Positions 37,729 to 47,921 of a stretch of 64,000 bases of DNA are shown here, one piece after another (the first letter of the stretch is position 1; the number at the start of each line of letters is the position of its first letter). The position numbers and the translations under genes are program-made. Source of the DNA: Tangfeifania diversioriginum (GTDB taxonomy: Bacteria; Bacteroidota; Bacteroidia; Bacteroidales; Prolixibacteraceae); NCBI GenBank assembly GCA_945873105.1, contig CAMCBW010000027.1, positions 1-64,000 on the forward strand, written 5' to 3'. The notes beneath the pieces were generated by a model. The model made no database searches and was not told the origin of the DNA. It saw nothing but the letters and a program-made list of their open reading frames with translations.

Positions 37729-40700
37729 TTAATTGTCCTGTTCGATGGGTTTGTTACTTGTCAGCAGATCGTACACGCAGGGGATCACCACGAGTGTAAG
37801 AATCGTGCTGGTAACCATACCACCGATAACCGCGAGTGCCATAGGTGCCCGCAAAGCGACACTGTCTCCGAATCCAAGTGTCAGCGGAACCAATGCAATG
37901 ACCGTTATAATACTTGTCATCAGGATCGGACGTAACCGTTGCTGACCCGCCTGAGCGATGGCCAATTTTTTCTCTACCCCCAACTCCCTGAGCTGATTGA
38001 TCCGGTCGACGAAGATAATGGAGTCGTTGACAGCGATACCACCCAGCATGATGATGCCAATCAAAGCCATCATGTTAAAGGATTGACCAATGACAAAGAA
38101 GAGGATAACTGTACCTACAATGGCAAAGGGAATGGATAGAAGAATGACAAAAGGATGTACCAGTGATTCAAACTTGGCAGCCAAAACCATGTAAACCAAT
38201 ACAATGGATAGGAGCAGGGCAAAGCCCAAACTTGCCCACGATTCCTGCCTTTTTTGCTCTTCGCCGGCGATTTTGAAGCGGTAATCTGACGGAAGGCTGA
38301 TGGTGGAGATATTCGTCTGGATCTCCTTGGAGATTTTATCCAGCGAAGCATCTTTTTTAATCTCGGCCATAACCTTGCCAACCCTGATCTGGTTGCTGTG
38401 GTAGATCTCCTTTGGCGCGATGGCCTCTTTTAGTGTTGCTACTTCACCCAACCTTACAATTTGTGCACCGTTGCGGATAATTACATCACCCAGCTCTGAA
38501 AGACCCAGTTTGGGAAGATGGATGGTAATGTCACGCAGTTCGCCGTTCTTGTCAAATTGACCGACATTCTGACCTTCAAGTTTTGAAGTAACCTGGGATA
38601 CGATATCGCTAACCGCCAGTCCGTAAGTTCCTGCCCTGAATCGATCTACCATCACATTCACTTCGGGGTACCCCTGGTCCATGTTGGTGGTGAAATTGTA
38701 CAAGCCGGGGATGTCCTGGACTTTGGTTTTTACACTGTGGGTCAATGAATCCAGAACGACCAGGTCATCGCCCCTTACTTCTATCACTACCGGAGCCTCG
38801 CTGCTACCCAGAATGCTTTGCAGCGCTGTCTCTTCCTGGGCGAAACTGACCTCCAGTTCAGGATTTCCTGCATACCAACCTGCGATGGCAGCAATCACCT
38901 GTGAGGAGTTAACTTTGTTGTCGGGCTTTAAGATTACCTTGATTTCGGCAGTGTTGTCACCTTCAAAAATGGACTGATCATTGGTAGACATGCCGCTGGA
39001 GGGGCCTACCCTCGTGAAGAGTGCTTCCAGGTTCTCACCCAGCAGCTCCCTGACCATTCCTTCGATGGAAGCGGCAGCTTCAGAGGTTCTTGCCAGGATG
39101 GTTCCCTCTTTCATTTTCAGGTCGATGGTGAACTCCTTGCTTTCACTTTTTGGCATGAATTCGCTCCCGATCATTGGTACCAGGAAGAGCGATAAAACCA
39201 AAAGTACCAAAGAGGAAAGAATGATGGTCCATCGCTGCGGCAGAAGCCTGAGGATGAAATCGCTGTATCCTGTCTTTTTCTGAATGCTGATGTCGGCAGT
39301 TTTCTTGTTCTTGAAAAGCCAGTGGTACAACATCGGAATCACGAAAATGGCCACTACAAGCGATGACAGCAGCGAAAAGGCCACCGTCCATGCCTGGTCT
39401 TTGAAGAGCGCGCCGGAGGCACCGTGCATAAAAATGATGGGTAAAAATACCACAATGTGGGTGAGGGTAGAGGCCGTGATGGCTCCGCCTACCTCTGCCG
39501 TTCCAACGATGGCCGCCTCTTTGGCCGACATCCCGTTTTCGTGGTTCCGGAAGATATTTTCCATCACCACAATGGCATTGTCTACAAGCATCCCTGCTCC
39601 CAGGGCAAGACCACCCAAGGTCATGATATTGAGCGATAGATCGTTGAAATACATTAAATTAAATGTAGCAACAATCGAAATCGGGATGGATAAGCTGACA
39701 ATAATTGTCGCACCAATCTTTCTCAGGAAGAGGAACAGAATGAAAATGGCCAGAATAATCCCAAAATACATGGTATTCTTGACCTCGTCTACGGCACTCT
39801 TGATAAAGGTTCCCTGGTTGGATACCACCGTGAATTTGTATCCGGGAAGGGCCTTTTCAATGGTCACCAGTGTCTTGTTGATCTCTTCCACCGCCTTGAC
39901 CGTATTGTATTTGGTCTCCTTGTAGATGGAGAGTGCGATGCAACGCTCACCATTGATCCGGACGATGTTTTCGGGTTCCTTGTTCTCGAAACTGACCCTT
40001 GCCACATCTTTCAGGAAGGTTGGTGCTTTTTCCCCGGCAGCATTTCCGGGTACGGTAGATTTGTAACCTACAATCAGGTTCTCAAAGTCTTCCTTGTCCT
40101 GCAAAAGACTGACCCCTTTTACCACATATTGCAGCCCGGTTTCCGTGATGGAACCCCCGGAGATACTTCTGTTGTAGGATTGTATTTTCGAAGATAGCTG
40201 ATCGACTGTCAAGTTGAATGATTCAAGTGCATAGGGATCTGTATCGATCCGTACCTCATTTTGTTCAATACCACTCAATTCGACCTGGGCTACACCTTCA
40301 ATACGGACCAATTCATTGCGCATATAATTCTCGGCAACCTTCCGCAATTCATTCATGTCCTTGATGGTGGTGTGGGCCATACCTACCACCATGGCAGGCT
40401 TGGTATTCGGATCGTGCTGGCTGATGGTCAACTCCGTGATCTGGCTATTCTGGGAATAGCTGGTCAAAGCCTTCTGGATATCCAGAAATGCCTCATCCAT
40501 GTCCTTGTTCCAGGCATATTCGACCGTTATCTGGGCCGAACCTGTTTTAGAGATTGAGGAGACATCAAGCACCCCGCTTTGACGGGTAGCGATGGCTTCG
40601 ATGTTGGAAACATAAAGCTTCTCCATCTCCTCCGGTGGCCGCTCACCTGCCTTGATCTCTATGAAGATTCGGGGCGAATTCAGGTCAGGGAAAAGATCGA

Positions 40701-40803
40701 TCCCCAGTTTTTGATAGGAGATGACGCCAAGTAGCAGTACTCCCAGCACTACCATCAAGATAGTAACCGGATAATTGACTGCAAAATTTGTCAATTTCTT
40801 CAT
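37729..40803 (-). CDS. RND efflux pump permease (AcrB/HAE family)
   Basis: 1024 aa; GAGMLVDNAIVVMENIFRNHENG, IMLGGIAVNDSIIFVDRINQLR. Confidence 0.95.
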   Translation of the reverse strand: MKKLTNFAVNYPVTILMVVLGVLLLGVISYQKLGIDLFPDLNSPRIFIEIKAGERPPEEMEKLYVSNIEAIATRQSGVLDVSSISKTGSAQITVEYAWNKDMDEAFLDIQKALTSYSQNSQITELTISQHDPNTKPAMVVGMAHTTIKDMNELRKVAENYMRNELVRIEGVAQVELSGIEQNEVRIDTDPYALESFNLTVDQLSSKIQSYNRSISGGSITETGLQYVVKGVSLLQDKEDFENLIVGYKSTVPGNAAGEKAPTFLKDVARVSFENKEPENIVRINGERCIALSIYKETKYNTVKAVEEINKTLVTIEKALPGYKFTVVSNQGTFIKSAVDEVKNTMYFGIILAIFILFLFLRKIGATIIVSLSIPISIVATFNLMYFNDLSLNIMTLGGLALGAGMLVDNAIVVMENIFRNHENGMSAKEAAIVGTAEVGGAITASTLTHIVVFLPIIFMHGASGALFKDQAWTVAFSLLSSLVVAIFVIPMLYHWLFKNKKTADISIQKKTGYSDFILRLLPQRWTIILSSLVLLVLSLFLVPMIGSEFMPKSESKEFTIDLKMKEGTILARTSEAAASIEGMVRELLGENLEALFTRVGPSSGMSTNDQSIFEGDNTAEIKVILKPDNKVNSSQVIAAIAGWYAGNPELEVSFAQEETALQSILGSSEAPVVIEVRGDDLVVLDSLTHSVKTKVQDIPGLYNFTTNMDQGYPEVNVMVDRFRAGTYGLAVSDIVSQVTSKLEGQNVGQFDKNGELRDITIHLPKLGLSELGDVIIRNGAQIVRLGEVATLKEAIAPKEIYHSNQIRVGKVMAEIKKDASLDKISKEIQTNISTISLPSDYRFKIAGEEQKRQESWASLGFALLLSIVLVYMVLAAKFESLVHPFVILLSIPFAIVGTVILFFVIGQSFNMMALIGIIMLGGIAVNDSIIFVDRINQLRELGVEKKLAIAQAGQQRLRPILMTSIITVIALVPLTLGFGDSVALRAPMALAVIGGMVTSTILTLVVIPCVYDLLTSNKPIEQDN

Positions 40804-40845
40804 TCGGAAATTAATTTTATAATTTTTCCTGGAATATCAGGTTAG

Positions 40846-41901
40846 CTATTTGATAATCTTAACTTTAGAGTCATCCCTAAGGGTTTCATAACCTTTGACA
40901 ACCAATCGTTGGTTGGCTTTCAGGCCCTCGATGACTTCAACCGATTTTTCATTCTCCAAACCGGTAGTAATGGTTCTGCGCCTTGCTGCTCCACCTTCAA
41001 CTACATATACAGTCTTGCCTCTTGCGCCTGCAACGATGATCTCCTTTGGAATCACAACGGCTGTATCTTTTCTGGCAATTTCAATGTCTGCTTTGACAAA
41101 CATACCCGGACGAAGCAATAGTTCAGCATTGTTGATGGTCATTTTGCCCTTGAAGGTACGTGTTTCCGTACTAATCACCGGAGAAAGCTCGCTGATTTGG
41201 GCCTTCAGGGTATCGTTGGGAAGGGTATAGTTGGTAATATTGACCTCTTGGCCCAATTTAATGGTGGTCAGGTACTTTTCAGGCAGGTTGACATCCATCA
41301 CCAATTTGCTGTAATCCATCAGGGTGACCACGTTGGTGCCAGAATTGATTCTGGTACCATTGGTGATCATGGGAATGTCCACGATGATGGCGCGAAACGG
41401 TGCTTTTACCTCGGTTTTCTGTTGCTGAATCTTTGCATCTTCAAAATTGGTCTTGGCATTGGCCAGGGCAACTTCCGCATTTTTCAATTCCCGGTAGGTG
41501 ACGCCTCCCTTTTCATAGAGCGATTTTTGCTTCTCATCCTCCAGACCGGCAATCTCGAAATTCAATTTCTTGGTCTCAAAGGAGATATTGTTCACATATT
41601 CAGGATTTTCCATTTTAACAATGACTTGTCCTTTCTCTACCTGATCTCCAAGTTTGAACTCCCGTCCGGTTTTTGGATTGATAGCGAGGTTGTAGCTGCC
41701 GGGCATTTCAGTGGTTAATACTGCCTGACTGGCTGCATTAGCTGTTCCGGTGCTGTTGATGTATTGCACGATGGGGCCTTTTTTCACATCGATAACAGAT
41801 ACGGGCACTTCGATGCTGTTTTGATTCTGACTTTGTTGGTTGTTGCAAGCAGCCAAAACTGGAACGATAAGGAGAGCTCTCCACAATTTATTGATTTTCA
41901 T
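40846..41901 (-). CDS. RND periplasmic adaptor (membrane fusion protein), lipoprotein
   Basis: 351 aa; lipobox VLAACNN; biotinyl-lipoyl and HlyD-like segments (EKGQVIVKMENPEY, VKAPFRAIIVDI, VYVVEGGAARRRTITTGL). Confidence 0.93.
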   Translation of the reverse strand: MKINKLWRALLIVPVLAACNNQQSQNQNSIEVPVSVIDVKKGPIVQYINSTGTANAASQAVLTTEMPGSYNLAINPKTGREFKLGDQVEKGQVIVKMENPEYVNNISFETKKLNFEIAGLEDEKQKSLYEKGGVTYRELKNAEVALANAKTNFEDAKIQQQKTEVKAPFRAIIVDIPMITNGTRINSGTNVVTLMDYSKLVMDVNLPEKYLTTIKLGQEVNITNYTLPNDTLKAQISELSPVISTETRTFKGKMTINNAELLLRPGMFVKADIEIARKDTAVVIPKEIIVAGARGKTVYVVEGGAARRRTITTGLENEKSVEVIEGLKANQRLVVKGYETLRDDSKVKIIK

Positions 41902-41923
41902 AAACTTGATATTTTTCTATTGA

Positions 41924-43417
41924 TTATTTATTGTTTTCAGAAGATTTCAGATAGGTTTCCGGGATGACCGGTTGATTGGTGGTAAAATCGTAAAGGGACT
42001 GAATTTTGAGGTTGAGCAATTCCAATTTGTAATTGATCAGCGCTTGTGCATACGACATTTTTTTGTCGGAAAGCTGTACCTGGAAAAGGTTTAGGTCCAT
42101 ACTGGTCAAGTCTCCGTTTTTGAAACGCTCCAGGTTGATGTCGTAGGTCAACTGGGAGTTGGTTTGGTTTTTCATGGCGATGGATATCTGTGCCTGAAGA
42201 TTGCTCAAGCTTCTGATCACCTGCCTGATATCGAGTTTGATCTGTGTATTCTGGTTGCTGTAGCTTAACTTCTGTGAGTTGATTACAGCCTGCTGCGACC
42301 TGATTTGCGCAGCACGCTGACCCCAGTCAAAGATGGGGATGTTGAAAGCAAGACTGACCTTCGGACTCTTGGTGGGTTTGTCATAGATTTGACTCAGGGT
42401 CGGATCATCCCCGGATACCCCGACTGAGAGGGCCATGTCACCCCTGAATTCATTCATGGATTTCACCTGGATCAGGGTGAGCTGGGCATCTTCGATGTTG
42501 ATCTCGCGCTGACGAAGCTCCATTCTGCTGGCAAGTCCGTGCTCGATCGCTTTTTTACTGTCTACTACCACCGGGGTTACCTGTACATCAGTCATAACAG
42601 CAATCTCTTCGAAAATATCCATACCGATGTATTGCTTGAATTGGTCTTTGGCATTTTCGAGGGAAACCCTGGCAGAAGCCATGCTGGATTTGGCAGTTTC
42701 AAGGTTCACCTCAGCCTGGAAGAGCTGCTCTTTGGCGGCAAGACCTGCATCCACCTTATTTTTGATGATCTCGTAACTCTTTTGGGTATTCAAATTCTCT
42801 TCTTCACTGATTGTAAGCCTCATCTGGGCGATGTAGACATTGTAAAAGAACTGGGAAACATTCTTTTCAAGCGCCAGACGCTGGATGGCATAACTCAACA
42901 TCGCATTTTCGTTGTCTAGCTCCAACCCTTTGATGGTCTGTTTGGTCCGGTTGTAGGTAAACAAGGGTTGTGTCAGACTCAGGTAGAGGTTGTTGTAAAA
43001 TGCCTTGTTGGAGTTGGTAACATTGCTCACCTCTGAAGTGTTCGACTGCCACCCGAAGGTGTTGATCAGTGAAATCTTTCCGTCAGTTGGCAGGAATGGC
43101 TGGTCTACCCGGAAGGTTCCGGAAGAGTTGATGACCTCATTGGTAAACCATTGAGAAGTACGGCTGTCAAATTTCCGGCTGTTGCTGTAGTCGATCGGAT
43201 TGACATTCAAGGCAAACTTCGATTTCAAGGCTGCACGCTGGGCATTGAGCGATTCAGTGGTACGCTCGAGGTTGAGTATTGAACTTTGAATACTCGGGCT
43301 GTTAACCACTGCAATCTCCATCGCCTTTTCCAGCGTCAGAATGGTCTGTGCTTCCGATCCCAATTGCATAAACAGGAGTAAGCCTGTCAAAGAGAGAATA
43401 GTTGTTATTTTTTTCAT
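41924..43417 (-). CDS. TolC-family outer membrane efflux protein
   Basis: 497 aa with signal peptide; long coiled-coil repeats (LTLEKAMEIAVVNSPSIQ, YDINLERFKNGDLTSMDLNLFQVQLSDKKMSYAQALINYKLELLNL). Confidence 0.93.
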   Translation of the reverse strand: MKKITTILSLTGLLLFMQLGSEAQTILTLEKAMEIAVVNSPSIQSSILNLERTTESLNAQRAALKSKFALNVNPIDYSNSRKFDSRTSQWFTNEVINSSGTFRVDQPFLPTDGKISLINTFGWQSNTSEVSNVTNSNKAFYNNLYLSLTQPLFTYNRTKQTIKGLELDNENAMLSYAIQRLALEKNVSQFFYNVYIAQMRLTISEEENLNTQKSYEIIKNKVDAGLAAKEQLFQAEVNLETAKSSMASARVSLENAKDQFKQYIGMDIFEEIAVMTDVQVTPVVVDSKKAIEHGLASRMELRQREINIEDAQLTLIQVKSMNEFRGDMALSVGVSGDDPTLSQIYDKPTKSPKVSLAFNIPIFDWGQRAAQIRSQQAVINSQKLSYSNQNTQIKLDIRQVIRSLSNLQAQISIAMKNQTNSQLTYDINLERFKNGDLTSMDLNLFQVQLSDKKMSYAQALINYKLELLNLKIQSLYDFTTNQPVIPETYLKSSENNK

Positions 43418-43434
43418 TTTTATTAATAATGGAA

Positions 43435-46400
43435 TTATTTTTCTTTGATTAATTTGATGGCATCCGCATAAATTGACCTTGCTTTTGTATTGTTTGTCAA
43501 TTCGATTCTGGCTGAATCACCAGAGAAGTGGTAACTTCCCATCTCAACCCAGGTACTCTGTCTGTTGTCCGGTTGTAACACAGGATGATCTGTTCCATCA
43601 TCATGGATAACGTTGTAGTTGTAGTTCTCTTCAGGTTGATTGTTGTTGTCTCGGCCCCACCCAGACTGAATTTTTGGAATGTAGGCATACACCTTGTAGT
43701 AGCCACCCTCTTTAAGTGGAACGCTCCAGATTGCCTTTCTTTCTCCGGTACCCCCTTTACAATAATAGGCAGAGCGTATCTGTTTTCCATAGAACTGCTC
43801 ATTGGTAATAAGGGTCCACTCAACGGATGGATTCCACATGTTCATCCCTTTGTATTTGAAATCATCTTCCTGCACCTCCTTGGTGAAAATCTTCTTGATA
43901 AAGCTTTTTGATACAGGTTGCTCCATTCTGAAACCCTTGTCTTCTGTATCCATGATGATCTCATTTAACTCTGCCCCTTCGGTATAGGGAATTATTTCTT
44001 CCATGTCAGATCCTTCGCCCTTTGGATCAATATCTATCTTTTCAAAACGCTGAGACATGGTGGAGGGAAGATTGTGCGAAGCATAGGTATTAATGGTCAT
44101 CGACCGTGGATCCCTGTTCAACAGGAAGGTCAGCCGTTTGGATTGTTTGGCATCAATGACCACTGTTTTCTCAATGTTGTCATCCGAACTGCTTCCGCCC
44201 ATCATCATCCTTCGTCCGCCACCACCACCTCCAAAGCCGCCAATCCTGAAGGTGACCGTGATGGCACCTGATATCTCCTCCGTATTGGTGAGAACAAAGG
44301 AGACAACAGTCTTGACCTGGTCGTCTTTCTGTATTTTGAAGGCTTTTGTATCCACAACGATGTAACCAGGAAGTGCCTGTGAAGTATACCATTTGGGCAA
44401 ATACTGATCCAAATCCAACTGGAATTTGTCCCTCATCTCGGTATTCAGCTCATCGACCTGAATGGTTCTGAATTTGCGCTCTTCCAGGAAGCCTCTGATA
44501 AAGTCATCAAATTTGTCGGGTCCAACAGCCCCTTTCATCAAGGCAAACAGGAATCCGCTTTTGGTCTGGATCACATTGTTGAGTACATCCGCATCCTCCT
44601 GTTTCTCGAGGATGTCGGCAAATGATTTGCTCTGCAAGGCAATGTTTCCCTTTTCGTCTCCGGAGAGCCCCATCATGTTGCGCATGAAATTGTTGCCGCT
44701 TTCGGTGGCACTTCTGGAAAGGTAGGACTCGACCACCCTGTTGGTGATGGGATAGGCGGGTGAGGAGATGTAGTTGATGTAATTGTAATAGTTGGGAAAG
44801 ATGAAATAAGGATTCAGTACGTCCGCAGCAAAATTCATGTTCGGTCCGCCTCCGCCTATTCTGATCCCGCTGAAATTCATTTGGTTAACCTTGCTGTTGA
44901 GAAAGGTCTCATTGACAAAACGCTTCAGGTAATTTGCCTCTGTTTCGCGGGGAGAGACAGTCTCGTTGCGTTCGTTGGCATTACGTGTCGCAAACCTTTT
45001 GGTGGCTGCAAAATTTGCCCCAGAAAGTTTAAAGCCTCCTTCCGGAAGGTAAACTGTCTCTGGCTGAACCTGTTCACCAGCACTGCTCCAGGCATGGTTG
45101 AAGGAGCAAAACTGTGCAGGAATCTCGACCAATTGCAACCTGGCATAGGGATATTGGCGGCGGATTTTGATCTCCCAGGTTTTCTTCAGGTCCCTGACAA
45201 CCGGCACGATCGAATCACCCAAAGTTTTAAAATATTGGTCAAATGTGTTGTGGTTTTTAAAGAAACTCAGTGAGTATTCCACATTGTCTACATTAACGGA
45301 ACGGGTTTGGTAGTTTCCAACCACCAGGGAGATTTGTGTCAACGGGAGTTCCGGCACAAAGAGGGTAGTACCGGTCTCTTCAGTCTTTTTGCCTTGTGAA
45401 AAAGCTTTGAGACTTTTGTCAGCTTTGACACTCAGTCGGTAGTTCGAAAATTGCGTTGCAAGCCAGTTCAGACCTTTGGAGGAATAACTCACCCCAGCAA
45501 CCGGATACCATTTCGTCTCTGGCGTTAGCAACAAATAGTCAGGAGTAAGGAAGGCATGCTTCTTATCGGTCAAACCGGCACCACTGTTTTTCCATTTCTC
45601 AAGTTGAAGAGCTGTCTGATCCAGGTAACAAAATGACTCATCAATGGTTCCCTTGTACTGAACGCTGATTTTCATTGAATCGCCGGGCTGCATCGGTTGA
45701 CCTGGCTTGATCTTTATCAATTGAAGCTCCCTGGTGAAATTTGCCCCGGAGATCTTTTCTACATCAAGTCCCGGATTCAAGGTAAGCACAAACTCACTGA
45801 GAGGCTCCTTGTTCGTGTTTTTTAGCGTTAAAGTGGCAGTTGCTGCTATCTGCTTACCCAGGTGTTCGAGGTCAATTTCATAGGATTGCACCTGGACAAC
45901 TTTTAATCCGGCATACTTGTCATTGAGTGCTACCATCTCCGTACGATGGCTCTCTTCAGAAGTGATGCCCTTGATGTATATGAACCCCAGGACAAAACCG
46001 GTGCTCAGAAAGAGGACCGCAAATACGATGACAACCTCCCTGACAAACTTGGATTGAGACAATCTTTTTAGCAGGAGAATGGTCAGACAGATGAATCCGA
46101 GTCCGAGGAAGAAATAGATTCCACGGTGGATTAGGATGTCCCTGAGTGAGCCAAAACCAACCATTTCCGACCAGCTCATCGGCAGCTTGAAAGACATGTA
46201 GTCGAAAATATTGTGAAATTTGTTCTGCAGGTAGAAGATGGTGGCAGCAATGTATCCCAACAAAACCAGAAATGTAACAGCTTGGTTCTTAATGACCGAC
46301 ATCAGGAAGAACGAAAAGCCCATGATGAAGATCAGGGTCGGAATGCTTATTAGCAGGAAATAGTAGATATAGGGTAAAAAGACAAACCGGGTAAAAGGAG

Positions 46401-46806
46401 AGGTGAAATTGAAAATCGCCACCATACCGAGGGCGATGGCGTTCAGGATTACAAAAACCCAGATATTTCCGAGTGTCTTGCCAATGACATAGTCGGCATT
46501 GGTGATGGAGCGCATGTAGACCACCTCGGTGGTATCCAGCTTCTTGTCCTGTTTTAAAAATTCGGAGGCCAGGAAAACCGCGATGACCGCCTGGGCCAGG
46601 TTGATGATGTAAAGGTTGGTAAAAGGGATCATAGAGGGAAGTGCGATCATATCCCCATTGGGAAAACCAACACCGGTCTGGGTGGCAAAATTGTAAAAGA
46701 AGACGAAGACCAGGGATAATATGGAGAAAATACGAAAGAACCAGCTTCTGAGCAGGGTTTTCGATTCGTATTTGGCTACGGCTATAATGTTGTGAATTGC
46801 TCTCAT
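43435..46806 (-). CDS. ABC-2 permease fused to an M1-aminopeptidase-like (no HEXXH) periplasmic region and a golvesin-like C-terminal domain
   Basis: 1123 aa; N-terminal multi-TM ABC-2 region, large soluble middle region with no HEXXH found, Gly-rich GGFGGGGGGRRMMMGG, C-terminus GGYYKVYAYIPK...YNVIHDDGT...TWVEMGSYHFSGDSARIELTNNTKARSIYADAIKLI. Confidence 0.8.
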   Translation of the reverse strand: MRAIHNIIAVAKYESKTLLRSWFFRIFSILSLVFVFFYNFATQTGVGFPNGDMIALPSMIPFTNLYIINLAQAVIAVFLASEFLKQDKKLDTTEVVYMRSITNADYVIGKTLGNIWVFVILNAIALGMVAIFNFTSPFTRFVFLPYIYYFLLISIPTLIFIMGFSFFLMSVIKNQAVTFLVLLGYIAATIFYLQNKFHNIFDYMSFKLPMSWSEMVGFGSLRDILIHRGIYFFLGLGFICLTILLLKRLSQSKFVREVVIVFAVLFLSTGFVLGFIYIKGITSEESHRTEMVALNDKYAGLKVVQVQSYEIDLEHLGKQIAATATLTLKNTNKEPLSEFVLTLNPGLDVEKISGANFTRELQLIKIKPGQPMQPGDSMKISVQYKGTIDESFCYLDQTALQLEKWKNSGAGLTDKKHAFLTPDYLLLTPETKWYPVAGVSYSSKGLNWLATQFSNYRLSVKADKSLKAFSQGKKTEETGTTLFVPELPLTQISLVVGNYQTRSVNVDNVEYSLSFFKNHNTFDQYFKTLGDSIVPVVRDLKKTWEIKIRRQYPYARLQLVEIPAQFCSFNHAWSSAGEQVQPETVYLPEGGFKLSGANFAATKRFATRNANERNETVSPRETEANYLKRFVNETFLNSKVNQMNFSGIRIGGGGPNMNFAADVLNPYFIFPNYYNYINYISSPAYPITNRVVESYLSRSATESGNNFMRNMMGLSGDEKGNIALQSKSFADILEKQEDADVLNNVIQTKSGFLFALMKGAVGPDKFDDFIRGFLEERKFRTIQVDELNTEMRDKFQLDLDQYLPKWYTSQALPGYIVVDTKAFKIQKDDQVKTVVSFVLTNTEEISGAITVTFRIGGFGGGGGGRRMMMGGSSSDDNIEKTVVIDAKQSKRLTFLLNRDPRSMTINTYASHNLPSTMSQRFEKIDIDPKGEGSDMEEIIPYTEGAELNEIIMDTEDKGFRMEQPVSKSFIKKIFTKEVQEDDFKYKGMNMWNPSVEWTLITNEQFYGKQIRSAYYCKGGTGERKAIWSVPLKEGGYYKVYAYIPKIQSGWGRDNNNQPEENYNYNVIHDDGTDHPVLQPDNRQSTWVEMGSYHFSGDSARIELTNNTKARSIYADAIKLIKEK

Positions 46807-46831
46807 TGTCGTGCGTTATTAAGGTTTCAGA

Positions 46832-47728
46832 TCAAATCTCAATCCACTTCTGGTTGAGTTCATTTTCCATGTAGTTGACGTAGGCATGTTCGAGGTTGGG
46901 TTCGATCCTTTCGCCAAGGTAGCCGTTGATCTCCTTTGAAACCACCTGTACTTCCCAGCCTTCGTTGGAGGGGATGGAGGAGATGATGGGGTATTTTTCC
47001 TGGATTTCGAAATATTCGGTTTCGGTGGCACTGATTTTCCAGACGTTGTCCCTGGCCATTTCGATCAGCTTTTCCGGTGCACCTTTGTACGACAACACCC
47101 CTTTGTTCATCAGGGCCATATCGGTACAGGTACTGGAGATGTCGCCAACGATGTGGGTGGAGAGGATGATGATCACATCCTTGTCGCTCACCCGGGTAAG
47201 TAGGTTTCTGAAGCGGATCCGCTCTTCCGGATCTAGTCCGGTGGTAGGTTCATCCACAATGATCAGTTTCGGTTCGCCAATCAATGCCTGTGCAATTCCC
47301 AACCGGCGTTTCATACCCCCGGAAAGGTTGTTGGCAAAGCGGTTGCGTGCCTCATAGAGGCCAACCTCCTCGAGCATCTTCTCGACGGTGTTGTTTCTCA
47401 CCTTGGTGTTGGTCAGACCTGCCAGGCGTGCTGCATAGTCCAGAAATTCATAGGTCTTCAGCTTGGTGAAGAAGCGAAAATCCTGGGGTAGGTAACCGAG
47501 GATGGACCGGATTTGCTTGCGGTCCTTCATCAGATCCATCCCGTCGACGAGTACTTGTCCGGAGGAAGGTTTCATCAGGGTGACCAAAATTCTCATCAGG
47601 GTGGACTTCCCGGCACCGTTGGGTCCCAACAATCCAAACATTCCACTCCCAATGGTCATGTTCACATCCTTAATTGCGTGATTGCCATTGGCATAGACTT
47701 TGTTGAGTCCATTGATCTCAATTTTCAT
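46832..47728 (-). CDS. ABC transporter ATP-binding protein
   Basis: 298 aa; GLLGPNGAGKSTLMR, NLSGGMKRRLGIAQ, LIIVDEPTTGLDP, STHIVGDIS. Confidence 0.96.
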   Translation of the reverse strand: MKIEINGLNKVYANGNHAIKDVNMTIGSGMFGLLGPNGAGKSTLMRILVTLMKPSSGQVLVDGMDLMKDRKQIRSILGYLPQDFRFFTKLKTYEFLDYAARLAGLTNTKVRNNTVEKMLEEVGLYEARNRFANNLSGGMKRRLGIAQALIGEPKLIIVDEPTTGLDPEERIRFRNLLTRVSDKDVIIILSTHIVGDISSTCTDMALMNKGVLSYKGAPEKLIEMARDNVWKISATETEYFEIQEKYPIISSIPSNEGWEVQVVSKEINGYLGERIEPNLEHAYVNYMENELNQKWIEI

Positions 47729-47828
47729 GCGTGATTTATCTTAGGTGTATCCTTGTTAGTAACGGGTAATTGCCCGAAATTACAGTACTTTGACAAAGAT
47801 TTAGGTAAAAGGTTTAAAGGGAAATTCA

Positions 47829-47863
47829 ATTTTAGATTTTGGATTTTAGATTTTGGATTTCGG
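47829..47863. repeat. Heptamer-period array (ATTTTAG/ATTTTGG)n
   Basis: 7-bp period visible between the ABC operon start and the neighbouring gene. Confidence 0.8.
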
Positions 47864-47921
47864 GGGATCATCATTGTCCTATAACGATGAAATTTGGAGC
47901 ATTAATAAAAAATATGATCCT

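Noticed and set aside
43435-46806. Active M1 metallopeptidase in the permease fusion
   Set aside because: No HEXXH motif found on reading the full translation, so catalytic activity is not claimed.
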